DNA of 8,194 nucleotides, from contig PATE01000048.1 in the NCBI GenBank assembly GCA_002712305.1, positions 17,725 to 25,918 of the forward strand, read 5' to 3'. Below, in pieces: positions 1 to 6,048 of this stretch. A program made the translations under genes and the position numbers. This DNA comes from Gemmatimonadota bacterium (GTDB taxonomy: Bacteria > Latescibacterota > UBA2968 > UBA8231). The notes beneath the pieces were generated by a model. The model was given only the letters and a program-made list of their open reading frames with translations. It made no database searches and was not told the origin of the DNA. Numbering within the stretch: the stretch's first letter is position 1; the number at the start of each line of letters is the position of its first letter.

Positions 1-227
1 CCACCCACCAGTTGACCGACTCTGCCCACGATCCCTTCGTGACGAGCGATCGAGGCATAGGATGCTTTGGTCTGATGATTCTGGAGACCCGCTGGCCGCT
101 CGTCTCCGTAGGCTTCGTCCTGACTCAGAAAGTTGCCCACCTCTTCGGCGGAGAGAAGGTCGGGAACCACGACGAAGCCCTGCTCCTGGTAGTGCCGTAG
201 TTGGGCATCGGTAAACGTCGTTTGCAT
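1..227 (-). CDS. Phytanoyl-CoA dioxygenase (PhyH) family protein, N-terminal part
   Basis: Partial gene: the start is at 227 on the minus strand and the frame stays open through the window edge, giving 75 visible residues. Residues 13-30 read YQEQGFVVVPDLLSAEEV, the usual opening of PhyH-family Fe(II)/2-oxoglutarate oxygenases (an aromatic-rich helix, then G-[FY]-V-V-V-P-[DN]-L-L-S-x-E-E). The iron-binding HxD...H residues of the family lie further on and cannot be checked here, so activity and substrate are unknown; bacterial members hydroxylate a wide range of small molecules. The ATG is chosen because GGAG lies 6 nt upstream on the coding strand; an in-frame GTG four codons upstream is possible but has no better site. 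The gene is divergent from the dCMP deaminase gene, with 128 bp between the two starts. Family assignment is fairly safe; function is not. Confidence 0.75.
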   Translation of the reverse strand, partial: MQTTFTDAQLRHYQEQGFVVVPDLLSAEEVGNFLSQDEAYGDERPAGLQNHQTKASYASIARHEGIVGRVGQLVG

Positions 228-302
228 GTACAGCTCCACAAAGAGGAGAGTTGGCGTCGTGCCAGGGCATCCGCGTTGGGGCGTAGCGCGATCGGGCGTT
301 TC

Positions 303-331
303 AGAATATCATCGGAGGCCCATGCCGGCAA
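303..331 (-). promoter_or_regulatory. Possible weak promoter for the PhyH-family gene
   Basis: On the minus strand TTGCCG (326-331) and TATTCT (303-308) are separated by 17 bp. Each matches 4 of 6 positions of the sigma70 consensus. Transcription would start near 296, about 70 nt before the start codon at 227. The match is weak and could be chance. I found no convincing promoter for the plus-strand deaminase gene in the same 128-bp divergent gap. Confidence 0.2.
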
Positions 332-344
332 GATGGCAAGAACC

Positions 345-350
345 AGGAGG
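345..350 (+). promoter_or_regulatory. Ribosome binding site fixing a TTG start
   Basis: A perfect AGGAGG lies 5 nt upstream of the TTG at 356. It is the best Shine-Dalgarno match in the window and is the reason for choosing the rare TTG start of the deaminase gene. Confidence 0.8.
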
Positions 351-355
351 GAAGA

Positions 356-886
356 TTGACGGACAGCAGACAACGACCTGATTGGGATGAGTACTACATG
401 CGGATCGCCATGGCCGTACGATCACGAGCCGACTGCGTCGGTAACCGAGTAGGAGCCGTCCTGGTGTTGGATGACCGGATCATCTCCACTGGCTACAACG
501 GAACACCGGCGAACATGCCCAACTGCACCGAGGGGGGATGCCTGCGGTGTTCCCAGCGCGAGCGCTTCGAGTCGGGCAAGGCGTATGATCTGTGTATCTG
601 TGTTCACGCCGAGCAGAATGCATTGCTTGCGGCAGCCCGCTTTGGCATCGCCACCGAAGGGGCCCGGATCTACTCTACCATGCAGCCCTGTTTCGGTTGT
701 ACTAAGGAACTGCTGCAAGCCGGTATCCATCGCGTCCACTATTTGCACGACTGGGTCTATCCAGATGACGAGATGCAGAACACCTACCAACTGCTGCAGG
801 GGAATTTCCAGGACGGTATGCACGAGGTCGACATCGAAGACGAGGAGGCGAACTGGGCTGTCTCCCTGGGAAGGGTCCCTGAATAG
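356..886 (+). CDS. dCMP deaminase family protein (cytidine/deoxycytidylate deaminase fold)
   Basis: A 176-residue zinc-dependent deaminase. The family converts dCMP to dUMP in the cytosol, supplying substrate for thymidylate synthase; ComEB-type proteins belong to the same group. The catalytic signature is intact: H84-A-E86 (zinc ligand and general acid/base) and P111-C112-x-x-C115 (the other two zinc ligands). Upstream are the nucleotide-binding GYNGTP segment (46-51) and a cysteine-rich stretch, C57, C62 and C65, which in bacterial dCMP deaminases often belongs to a second structural zinc site. The segment YDLCICVHAEQNALL (77-91) is typical of the dCMP rather than the free-cytidine branch. 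Length is normal for the family (about 150-190). TTG start at 356 with a perfect ribosome binding site; the stop TAG ends at 886. It is followed by a 125-bp gap, so it is probably transcribed separately from the genes downstream. Family assignment is secure; substrate is inferred. Confidence 0.93.
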   Translation: MTDSRQRPDWDEYYMRIAMAVRSRADCVGNRVGAVLVLDDRIISTGYNGTPANMPNCTEGGCLRCSQRERFESGKAYDLCICVHAEQNALLAAARFGIATEGARIYSTMQPCFGCTKELLQAGIHRVHYLHDWVYPDDEMQNTYQLLQGNFQDGMHEVDIEDEEANWAVSLGRVPE

Positions 887-951
887 GCCCGAATAGATTT
901 CGTTTTGGATTTGGCGGATTTTTGTATTTTTGTGCAATTGCCAACCCGTGC

Positions 952-987
952 GGCAAGCGAATACCTACTGGCGCGGTAGCGCTTGCC
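952..987 (+). other. Inverted repeat ahead of the PAS-receiver remnant gene
   Basis: GGCAAGCG (952-959) pairs perfectly with CGCTTGCC (980-987). Inside it CTAC (965-968) pairs with GTAG (976-979), leaving a 7-nt loop and a one-sided 5-nt bulge. There is no T tract on either strand after the hairpin, so it is not an ordinary terminator. It lies 24 nt before the ATG at 1012 and could be a 5'-UTR hairpin, an operator or chance. The rest of the 887-1011 gap is T-rich (around 899-931) with no clear promoter. Confidence 0.35.
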
Positions 988-1011
988 TGACGGACACGGC
1001 GACAACCAGCC

Positions 1012-1497
1012 ATGACGACGAATCTTCCTCCTGATCCGATCGGGTCCCTTCCTTCTGACGTTCCAGGGTCGCCCCTGGGATCGTTGACAGACCCACAGGC
1101 CGAGCTTGGTGTTCAGGGGATGCTGCGATCTCTCGAAGAGATCTGCCGCGACGTCGTCGATCATGTGCCAGACATCGTCTACCGGCTCGATGGAGAGGGC
1201 AACATGCGACTCCTCGAGCGATCCGGCTACAGAATCGTCACTGCCGCTACCGGAGAGCGGGGCCTCGAGATCTTTGAAGCGCAGGCTGATGTGATCGATC
1301 TGGTCTTGCTGGATCTGTCCATGCCGACCATGTCCGGTCACGAAGTGCTGTTGCGCATTCGTGAAATGAACAGCGAGGCACACGTCCTCATTCTCACCGG
1401 ATACGCCATTGGGGATATCGACTTTGATACGGCCGTGTTGCGAAAGCCCTTCACCATCGCCGAACTCGAGTCCAAGATCATCGAGGCCCTACGCTGA
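1012..1497 (+). CDS. PAS-start/receiver-domain fusion, probable in-frame deletion remnant of a hybrid histidine kinase
   Basis: A 161-residue protein in two mismatched halves. Residues 1-36 are a proline/glycine-rich leader. Residues 40-65, including VVDHVPDIVYRLDGEGNM, match the first strand and turn of a PAS domain and then stop. From residue 66 (RLLERSGYRIVTAATG) the sequence matches a response-regulator receiver domain from its first helix onward: phosphoacceptor D101 in LVLLDLSMPTMSGHEVL, T129 in LILTGY, and K145-P146 in LRKPFT. The first beta strand and the adjoining acidic pair that binds Mg2+ are absent. The stretch from T129 to K145 is also about six residues shorter than in CheY. 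A normal hybrid kinase has a HisKA and an HATPase domain between PAS and receiver; both are missing. Phosphorylation at D101 is therefore doubtful. The frame is open throughout with an in-frame stop upstream at 988-990, so ATG 1012 is the first usable start. It has no clear Shine-Dalgarno. Whether it is expressed is unknown. Confidence 0.7.
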   Translation: MTTNLPPDPIGSLPSDVPGSPLGSLTDPQAELGVQGMLRSLEEICRDVVDHVPDIVYRLDGEGNMRLLERSGYRIVTAATGERGLEIFEAQADVIDLVLLDLSMPTMSGHEVLLRIREMNSEAHVLILTGYAIGDIDFDTAVLRKPFTIAELESKIIEALR

Positions 1498-1563
1498 TCA
1501 GGCTCACCAGACTCGACGACTCTCTGCCCCCATCTGCATCAGCTGCATATCAACCGAGCGCCA

Positions 1564-2685
1564 TTGCCTGACTTAGAGCGCATCGGTGGCTTGCTACAGT
1601 CCGCCATCGACGCTGGTGCCTTTACCGGCGTTCAACTGGCGGTTGAACTCCGTGGCGAGTCTCTGGAGTTGTGCCTCGGTGAAGCCTCTGCAGGTGAGCC
1701 CATGTCGCCGGGACACCTCCTGCCCTGGCTGTCCGCCGGCAAACCACTGACGGCGATCGCCTGGGCGCAGCTGTGGCAGGCCGGCCGGATCGGACTCGAT
1801 GATCCTATCGTCGAGCACATTCCCGAGTTTGGTCAGCGCGGCAAGGCAGCGATTACTTACCGACACCTGCTTACCCACACGGGTGGCTTTCGCTCGATGG
1901 TCGATGTGGACAGTCGACAGCCCGACTGGCCAGCCGAAGTGGACCGAGTCTGTCGTGCTCGTCTCGAGCGCGATTGGATCCTCGGACGACGAGCTGGATA
2001 TCAGGCTCGCGGAAGTTGGTACATCCTGGGGGAGACGCTGCAGCGATTGACCGGTAGGCCGCTGGCCGACATCGTCCGCGTGGACATCTGCGAGCCGGCG
2101 GGTCTGGAAGACGTGTGGTTGGAGATGCCGGCGCAGAGGTTCAGCGACTACGGGAGCCGTATTGGCGAGCTCTTCGACACCACCGATCCGTCGAACCCGA
2201 TCTCCGAGGAAGACATCTGGGGACCTGACGCGGCCGGAACCTGCGTGCCGGGCACCAGTGCTCGAGGTCCCATGCGGGATCTGTGCCGCCTCTATGCAAC
2301 ACTTCTGCGAAGAGATGGCACTCTACTCGGGCCACCAGCCCTCGAAGCGATGGTCGCCAGACAGCGCTCGGGTCTGTTCGACGAAACCTTCCGCCACTCT
2401 CTGGATTGGGGCCTCGGATTCGTGCTCGATTCGAATCATCACGGCGCCGATACCGTGCCCTACGGATATGGCCGGCACGCGTCATCGCGGGCTTTTGGTC
2501 ACGCCGGTGCTCGATGTGTGAGTGGCTTCGCCGACCCCGAATCCGAACTGGCCGTGGCCCTCGGCGTGAATGGTCGATTGGCGCAAACGGCCCACGTTGA
2601 CCAATTTCGAGAGTTCCTGACGGCTATCTACGAGGATCTGGAGATACCCGGTTCCGATCTGATGACGACGATGGAGAGTACATGA
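1564..2685 (+). CDS. Beta-lactamase-related serine hydrolase (class C / EstB type)
   Basis: A 373-residue member of the serine beta-lactamase/DD-peptidase fold, normal length, with no signal peptide, so probably cytosolic. The nucleophile motif SxxK is S57-A-G-K60, followed by the usual helix and the GRIGLDDPI segment (75-82). RHLLTHTGGF (100-109) is the standard 'LLTHTSG' landmark. The third motif appears as FGHAG (311-315), the HxG variant that replaces KTG in class C-like esterases and peptidases. The second motif, normally YxN, is not canonical: the matching region is Y146-Q-A-R-G-S-W-Y-I-L-G156, with Y146 offset by about one residue and no asparagine. Relatives act as carboxylesterases, D-amino-acid peptidases or transesterases, so the substrate cannot be named. 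The TTG at 1564 has only a weak upstream site and the start is uncertain; the frame is open back to the TGA at 1495. Its stop overlaps the next start (ATGA), implying co-transcription and coupled translation with the ThDP enzyme. Confidence 0.85.
   Translation: MPDLERIGGLLQSAIDAGAFTGVQLAVELRGESLELCLGEASAGEPMSPGHLLPWLSAGKPLTAIAWAQLWQAGRIGLDDPIVEHIPEFGQRGKAAITYRHLLTHTGGFRSMVDVDSRQPDWPAEVDRVCRARLERDWILGRRAGYQARGSWYILGETLQRLTGRPLADIVRVDICEPAGLEDVWLEMPAQRFSDYGSRIGELFDTTDPSNPISEEDIWGPDAAGTCVPGTSARGPMRDLCRLYATLLRRDGTLLGPPALEAMVARQRSGLFDETFRHSLDWGLGFVLDSNHHGADTVPYGYGRHASSRAFGHAGARCVSGFADPESELAVALGVNGRLAQTAHVDQFREFLTAIYEDLEIPGSDLMTTMEST
2673..2676 (+). promoter_or_regulatory. Ribosome binding site at the ATGA overlap
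   Basis: GGAG lies 5 nt before the ATG at 2682, inside the end of the serine hydrolase gene. With the 4-bp ATGA overlap it fixes the start of the ThDP enzyme and suggests translational coupling. Confidence 0.6.
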
Positions 2686-4313
2686 AGGCTTCCGATCTGT
2701 TCATCAAAGCGCTCGAGGCTGAGGGCGTAGAGCACATCTTCGGTATCCCTGGCGAGGAGAATCTCGATTTCCTCGATTCGATGAGGGGTTCGAAGATCCG
2801 TCTTATTCTCACGAGGCACGAACAGGCGGCAGGCTTCATGGCCGCCACATACGGGCGTCTCACCGGCAAGGCGGGTGTCTGTCTATCAACGCTGGGCCCT
2901 GGGGCGACCAATTTCGTCACCGCCGCCGGGTATGCCCAGTTGGGCGCCATGCCGATGATGATGATCACCGGACAGAAACCGATCAAAACGAGCAAACAGG
3001 GCCGCTTCCAGATCGTCGACATCGTCGAGATGATGAAACCCCTGACGAAATACACGCACCAGATCGTCAGCGGCGAGAACATCCCCTCCCGAGTTCGAGA
3101 GGCCTTCCGGTTGGCCGAGGAGGAGCGACCGGGCGCAGTGCATCTGGAGCTTCCCGAAGATATCGCCGCCGACCCCGTCACGGAGACACGCCTGTTTCCG
3201 AAGGATCGTGTGCGCCGTCCGATTGCCGAAGAGAAGGCGATCTTCCGCGCCGTCGAGATGATCGAGAAAGCAAAGCATCCCTTGTTGGTCGTCGGTGCGG
3301 GCGCCAACCGCAAACGGTCTTCACGGATTCTGAGTCAGTTCGTGGACGAGTGCGGGATTCCCTTCATCAGCACGCAGATGGGGAAGGGCGTCATCGACGA
3401 GCGTCACAAGCTCTATCTGGGCAACGCTGCCCTGTCGTCCAACGATCCACTTCACTGCGCCGTCGAACGGGCCGACCTGATCATCAACGTCGGTCACGAC
3501 GTGGTCGAAAAGCCGCCCTTCTTCATGGATCACGATGGTTTTCAGGTGATCCACGTGAACTTCAATTCAGCCGAAGTCGATCCCGTGTACTTCCCGCAGT
3601 TAGAGGTAATCGGCGATGTGGGCAACTCCGTCTGGCAGATCATGCAACACCTGGAACGCCAAGATCACTGGGATTTCGACTACTACCTGCGGGTCAAGGA
3701 CTGGGTCCATGAACTCACTCGCGAGGGAGAGGACGCGGACAGCTTTCCCGTACTTCCGCAGCGGTTAGTCAAATCCGTCCGCCAGGTCATGCCCAGCGAT
3801 GGGATCATCGCCCTCGACAATGGCGTCTACAAGATCTGGTTCGCCCTCAACTACGAGGCACACGAACCGAACACGGTGCTGCTGGACAACGCGCTGGCTA
3901 CCATGGGAGCGGGCCTGCCCTCGGCCATGGGCGCCAGAATGTGTACTGATGCCAAGGTCGTGGCCATCTGCGGCGATGGTGGTTTCATGATGAATTCGCA
4001 GGAATTGGAGACGGCAGTACGCCTGAAGATGAACCTCGTCGTTCTGATTCTACGGGATAATGCCTACGGTATGATCAAGTGGAAGCAGGCGGGCATGGGG
4101 TTGCCTGATTTCGGACTGGATCTGGGCAATCCGGATTTCGTCCGCTACGCAGAGAGTTATGGCGCCAACGGATACCGTCTGGAGAAGACGGAGGACCTCG
4201 AACCCCTGATGCAGAAGTGTCTGGACACAGACGGCGTGCATCTGATTGAGGTGCCCATGGACTACTCAGGCAACGGTAAACTGCTCGATGAAGATCTGGT
4301 GTGTCCCGCATGA
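2682..4313 (+). CDS. Acetolactate synthase-like thiamine diphosphate enzyme, large subunit
   Basis: A 543-residue ThDP enzyme with the three-part fold of the acetohydroxyacid synthase/pyruvate oxidase family. The pyrimidine-binding domain (about 1-165) carries FGIPGEENLD (20-29) and the catalytic glutamate E47 in RHEQAAGFMA. The central domain (about 185-325) holds VVGAGANR (203-210). The pyrophosphate-binding domain (about 360-530) has GDG (431-433) ending at N460 in the GDG-x(26)-N Mg/ThDP motif. The chain resembles the single-subunit, catabolic (AlsS-like) branch, which condenses two pyruvates to 2-acetolactate and CO2. No ilvN-type regulatory subunit gene lies nearby, and no acetolactate decarboxylase or ilvC is in the window, so a role in butanediol formation or branched-chain amino acid synthesis cannot be decided. 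It overlaps the hydrolase stop and the MOSC start by 4 bp each, so it sits in the middle of an operon. Other decarboxylases or carboligases of the superfamily remain possible. Confidence 0.88.
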   Translation: MKASDLFIKALEAEGVEHIFGIPGEENLDFLDSMRGSKIRLILTRHEQAAGFMAATYGRLTGKAGVCLSTLGPGATNFVTAAGYAQLGAMPMMMITGQKPIKTSKQGRFQIVDIVEMMKPLTKYTHQIVSGENIPSRVREAFRLAEEERPGAVHLELPEDIAADPVTETRLFPKDRVRRPIAEEKAIFRAVEMIEKAKHPLLVVGAGANRKRSSRILSQFVDECGIPFISTQMGKGVIDERHKLYLGNAALSSNDPLHCAVERADLIINVGHDVVEKPPFFMDHDGFQVIHVNFNSAEVDPVYFPQLEVIGDVGNSVWQIMQHLERQDHWDFDYYLRVKDWVHELTREGEDADSFPVLPQRLVKSVRQVMPSDGIIALDNGVYKIWFALNYEAHEPNTVLLDNALATMGAGLPSAMGARMCTDAKVVAICGDGGFMMNSQELETAVRLKMNLVVLILRDNAYGMIKWKQAGMGLPDFGLDLGNPDFVRYAESYGANGYRLEKTEDLEPLMQKCLDTDGVHLIEVPMDYSGNGKLLDEDLVCPA

Positions 4314-4753
4314 GCGGTCAAGGGGAATTGCTGGAGATTCTTCTCTATACACGGCGCCGGGCCCCCGCCGAGCCTGTAGAGGAGGCCATGGCCACCGAGG
4401 GCGTGGGACTCGATGGCGATCATCCCCGCGCAGGGAAACGACAGGTGACGCTGCTGTCGGTGGAAGCCTGGCAGGAAACGATGCACCAACTCGAAGCCGA
4501 CTTGCCCGCCAAGGCCCGACGAGCAAACCTCGTGGTGCGCGGCATCGACCTGGCGGCCAGCATCGGACGACGGATTCGTATCGGAGAAGTGGAACTGCAG
4601 ATCGAGGGGGAGACGACCCCCTGTGATCTGATGGAATTGCAGCGCTCCGGTCTACGCGATGCCCTGGAGCCAAAGATGCGAGGTGGCGTCTTCGGCTGCG
4701 TCACCGTCGGTGGATCTATGCGAACGGGCCTGTCGGTTGACGTGCTCGACTAA
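4310..4753 (+). CDS. MOSC-domain protein (stand-alone, YiiM/molybdenum-cofactor sulfurase C-terminal type)
   Basis: A 147-residue protein made almost wholly of one MOSC domain, the beta-barrel fold thought to carry sulfur or bind molybdenum cofactor or its substrates. Landmarks counted from the start at 4310 are a strand-rich N-terminus, GLDGDH (33-38), the RQVTLLS strand (44-50), NLVVRGIDL (73-81), and GETTPCDLM (100-108). The last carries the conserved cysteine (C105) that in MOSC proteins is the likely persulfide carrier. The C-terminal RGGVFGCVTVGG (124-135) is also typical. I chose ATG 4310, whose ATGA overlaps the stop of the ThDP gene; a GTG at 4301 would add three residues. The role in this operon is unknown; nothing else here handles molybdenum or sulfur. 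Confidence 0.82.
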   Translation: MSGQGELLEILLYTRRRAPAEPVEEAMATEGVGLDGDHPRAGKRQVTLLSVEAWQETMHQLEADLPAKARRANLVVRGIDLAASIGRRIRIGEVELQIEGETTPCDLMELQRSGLRDALEPKMRGGVFGCVTVGGSMRTGLSVDVLD

Positions 4754-4755
4754 CC

Positions 4756-5706
4756 GTGCACTTCCACGTCGCAGGCAACACCGTCTTCGATCTGCGGATC
4801 GCCCAATGGCCCGATGCCGAGGCCGCAGGCGCTGACGGTTGGACCGCAAGCAATGTGGTGCTCACCGATGATCCGCCGACACCGATGCTGGGCGGCTGCG
4901 GGGCCGCACCGGCCTACGCGCTTGCGCGACTCTCCCACGGGCTGAATACGGTCAGGCTCAATACGAGCCTCGGGGCAGACCTGTTCGGTGGACTGGCGCA
5001 CCTCTGGCTTGTACACGCCGGCGTCGCTCTGCTCGCGCCGCCCGAACCTGGTGTGGCGACGTCCACTCACATCATTCATGCCGAAGCCGAACGTCGGCGC
5101 AGCGCCTTCTATCGAGGGCATCGCGTCGACTGGTGTCGCTCTCTCGAGGCGCCCACACCCGACTGGTTTCTGGCGGCTGGATACGGTCTGGTGGAGGCCG
5201 CCGATGCCGATGAATTAACCGAGGTGTGCAGTGAGTTGGCGAAAAACGGTAGCCAGATTGTTGTTGATCCTGGCCCGTGGTTCGCGCAGTGTGCCACGGC
5301 AGATCAACTGTCACCTCTCTGGCCCCATGTAGATGTTCTGCTGGGAACGGCCGACGAACTAGGCCCTCATGTGGAGGACCATATCGAGGTGGACGACCTT
5401 CCGAAGGCGTTGCTGAAACTGGGCGTTCGCACGGCCATCGTGAAGCGAGGTGCTGAGGGGGCCAGTTGGGCTCAGCGTCAGAATGACGGCCACACCCAGA
5501 CCTTCGCGGTGGATGACGGCTACAGCGTTGGAGCGGGGGATACCTTCAACGCTCGGCTCGTATTCGGTTTGGCCCGCGGAGACGAGTTGTCCGATGCAGT
5601 ACGAGCCGCCTGCGGGCTGGCGACGCGGGTCGTGACCGAGGGACGCGGTGTGCTGGGGGCGTTCGGAGATCACCCCACCGTAGAGGGGCTCGATACCTGG
5701 CTGTGA
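4756..5706 (+). CDS. PfkB-family carbohydrate/nucleoside kinase
   Basis: A 316-residue ribokinase-like protein of the PfkB family, which transfers ATP phosphate to a sugar, nucleoside or related alcohol. The N-terminus HVAGNTVFDLRI (4-15) is the usual first strand. GGCGAAPAYALARL (46-59) is the substrate-side glycine motif, although the asparagine normally following it is alanine (A51). SLGADLFG (71-78) matches the G-x-D-xx-G segment, VKRGAEGA (229-236) the ATP-side strand-turn, and VGAGDTFNA (258-266) the PfkB signature 2 with GAGD and the catalytic base D262. Length is typical (about 300-330). The substrate cannot be told. The GTG start lies 2 bp after the MOSC stop, with no strong Shine-Dalgarno, so translation is probably coupled. 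It is the last gene of the 1564-5706 operon. No convincing terminator follows; the short CCGG repeat at 5712-5723 has no T tract. Confidence 0.85.
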   Translation: MHFHVAGNTVFDLRIAQWPDAEAAGADGWTASNVVLTDDPPTPMLGGCGAAPAYALARLSHGLNTVRLNTSLGADLFGGLAHLWLVHAGVALLAPPEPGVATSTHIIHAEAERRRSAFYRGHRVDWCRSLEAPTPDWFLAAGYGLVEAADADELTEVCSELAKNGSQIVVDPGPWFAQCATADQLSPLWPHVDVLLGTADELGPHVEDHIEVDDLPKALLKLGVRTAIVKRGAEGASWAQRQNDGHTQTFAVDDGYSVGAGDTFNARLVFGLARGDELSDAVRAACGLATRVVTEGRGVLGAFGDHPTVEGLDTWL

Positions 5707-5738
5707 TCTGTCCGGCGTGCCGGTGGGCCCGCTATACC

Positions 5739-5768
5739 TTGACACAAAGTGACGGCCCCGGTTATACT
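5739..5768 (+). promoter_or_regulatory. Sigma70-type promoter for the thrS leader
   Basis: TTGACA (5739-5744) is a perfect -35 box. TATACT (5763-5768) matches 5 of 6 positions of the -10 consensus, with an 18-bp spacer; reading TTATAC at 5762 gives 17 bp. Transcription would begin near 5775, leaving a leader of about 330 nt before thrS. This is the best promoter in the window and lies exactly where an attenuated leader would need it. Confidence 0.75.
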
Positions 5769-5777
5769 TCGACAAGT

Positions 5778-5791
5778 GGACTGAAAAGTCC
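5778..5791 (+). other. Small GAAA-capped hairpin at the 5' end of the thrS leader
   Basis: GGACT (5778-5782) and AGTCC (5787-5791) pair perfectly around a GAAA tetraloop, within a few nucleotides of the predicted transcript start. Such a stem could protect the 5' end of the RNA. It is short, so chance is not excluded. Confidence 0.4.
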
Positions 5792-5819
5792 GGCAACTCG
5801 TTCCCGGAGTGAACTTTGG

Positions 5820-5975
5820 ATGTCTCTGGACCGGCGAAATAAAGGCCGACGTAATATCGCGGTCGTTCGCCGCCCGCTGCAGCAGCGCGTGGCGATGGCA
5901 TCCGTTCTCTCCACCCCTCTCCCTACAACTACTACGCCGCCTGCGCGAGCAGGCGTGACGATGGCGGGAGGCTGA
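5820..5975 (+). CDS. Threonine-rich leader peptide of thrS
   Basis: A short reading frame, 51 residues if started at ATG 5820, whose distal part holds the codons ACC (5913), ACA ACT ACT ACG (5925-5936) and ACG (5958). There are six threonines in the last 26 residues, four of them in a row, directly upstream of a threonyl-tRNA synthetase gene. ATG 5820 is preferred because GGAG (5806-5809) lies 10 nt upstream and the predicted transcript starts about 45 nt before it; an in-frame ATG at 5895 would give a more classical 26-residue leader but has no clear ribosome site. The frame is open back to 5703, upstream of the promoter, so that longer version is not expected on the leader RNA. The N-terminal part of the 51-residue form is arginine-rich and resembles no protein I know. 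The peptide itself probably has no function; translating it is the sensor. Confidence 0.65.
   Translation: MSLDRRNKGRRNIAVVRRPLQQRVAMASVLSTPLPTTTTPPARAGVTMAGG
5938..5955 (+). promoter_or_regulatory. GCGA-capped hairpin directly after the Thr codons
   Basis: CGCCTGC (5938-5944) pairs perfectly with GCAGGCG (5949-5955) around a GCGA (GNRA) tetraloop. The stem begins two nucleotides after the last codon of the Thr run (ACG, 5934-5936). A ribosome halted on that run would melt it, as expected for a pause or 1:2 hairpin in an attenuator. A shifted register pairing ACGCC (5934-5938) with GGCGT (5952-5956) is also possible and would include the last Thr codon. Confidence 0.6.
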
Positions 5976-6048
5976 GTGTCGCTGAACTGAGGCGCACTCG
6001 AAGACCGTTCGGGCAAGGCCCGGACGCACGTAGCTGACACCCATCGTC
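5957..6048 (+). promoter_or_regulatory. Predicted antiterminator of the thrS attenuator
   Basis: GACGATGG (5957-5964) is perfectly complementary to CCATCGTC (6041-6048), the ascending arm of the terminator; U5956 can add a wobble pair with G6049. Immediately inside, GTGTCGCT (5976-5983) pairs with AGCTGACAC (6032-6040) over 8 bp with one bulged base. The 3' strand is thus continuous from 6032 to 6048, while the 5' strand has an 11-nt bulge (5965-5975) that contains the leader stop codon. A further 9-bp hairpin with an AAG loop (6006-6026) sits within the helix. A ribosome at the stop codon would cover both 5' strands and prevent this fold. Confidence 0.6.

Noticed and set aside
125-373. Minus-strand 82-residue frame with a signal-peptide-like start
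   Set aside because: It overlaps the PhyH start in another frame and starts inside the deaminase gene. The PhyH frame has clear family similarity and a ribosome site.
899-931. T-rich stretch after the deaminase gene as an intrinsic terminator
   Set aside because: No stable GC-rich hairpin lies just upstream of the T runs.
2624-3313. 229-residue open frame antisense to the ThDP enzyme gene
   Set aside because: Low-complexity Ser/Arg-rich shadow of a well-supported gene.
4301-4309. GTG 4301 as the start of the MOSC gene
   Set aside because: Possible, but ATG 4310 forms the same ATGA overlap seen at the previous gene junction and needs no extra residues.
5712-5723. CCGGC/GCCGG repeat as a terminator for the kinase operon
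   Set aside because: Very short stem with a 2-4-nt loop and no T tract downstream.
5359-5901. 180-residue minus-strand frame across the kinase end and the thrS leader
   Set aside because: Runs antisense through the kinase motifs and the leader, with no recognisable protein features.
5703-5975. 90-residue reading frame starting before the kinase stop
   Set aside because: Its start lies upstream of the predicted promoter; only the downstream part from 5820 or 5895 would be on the leader RNA.
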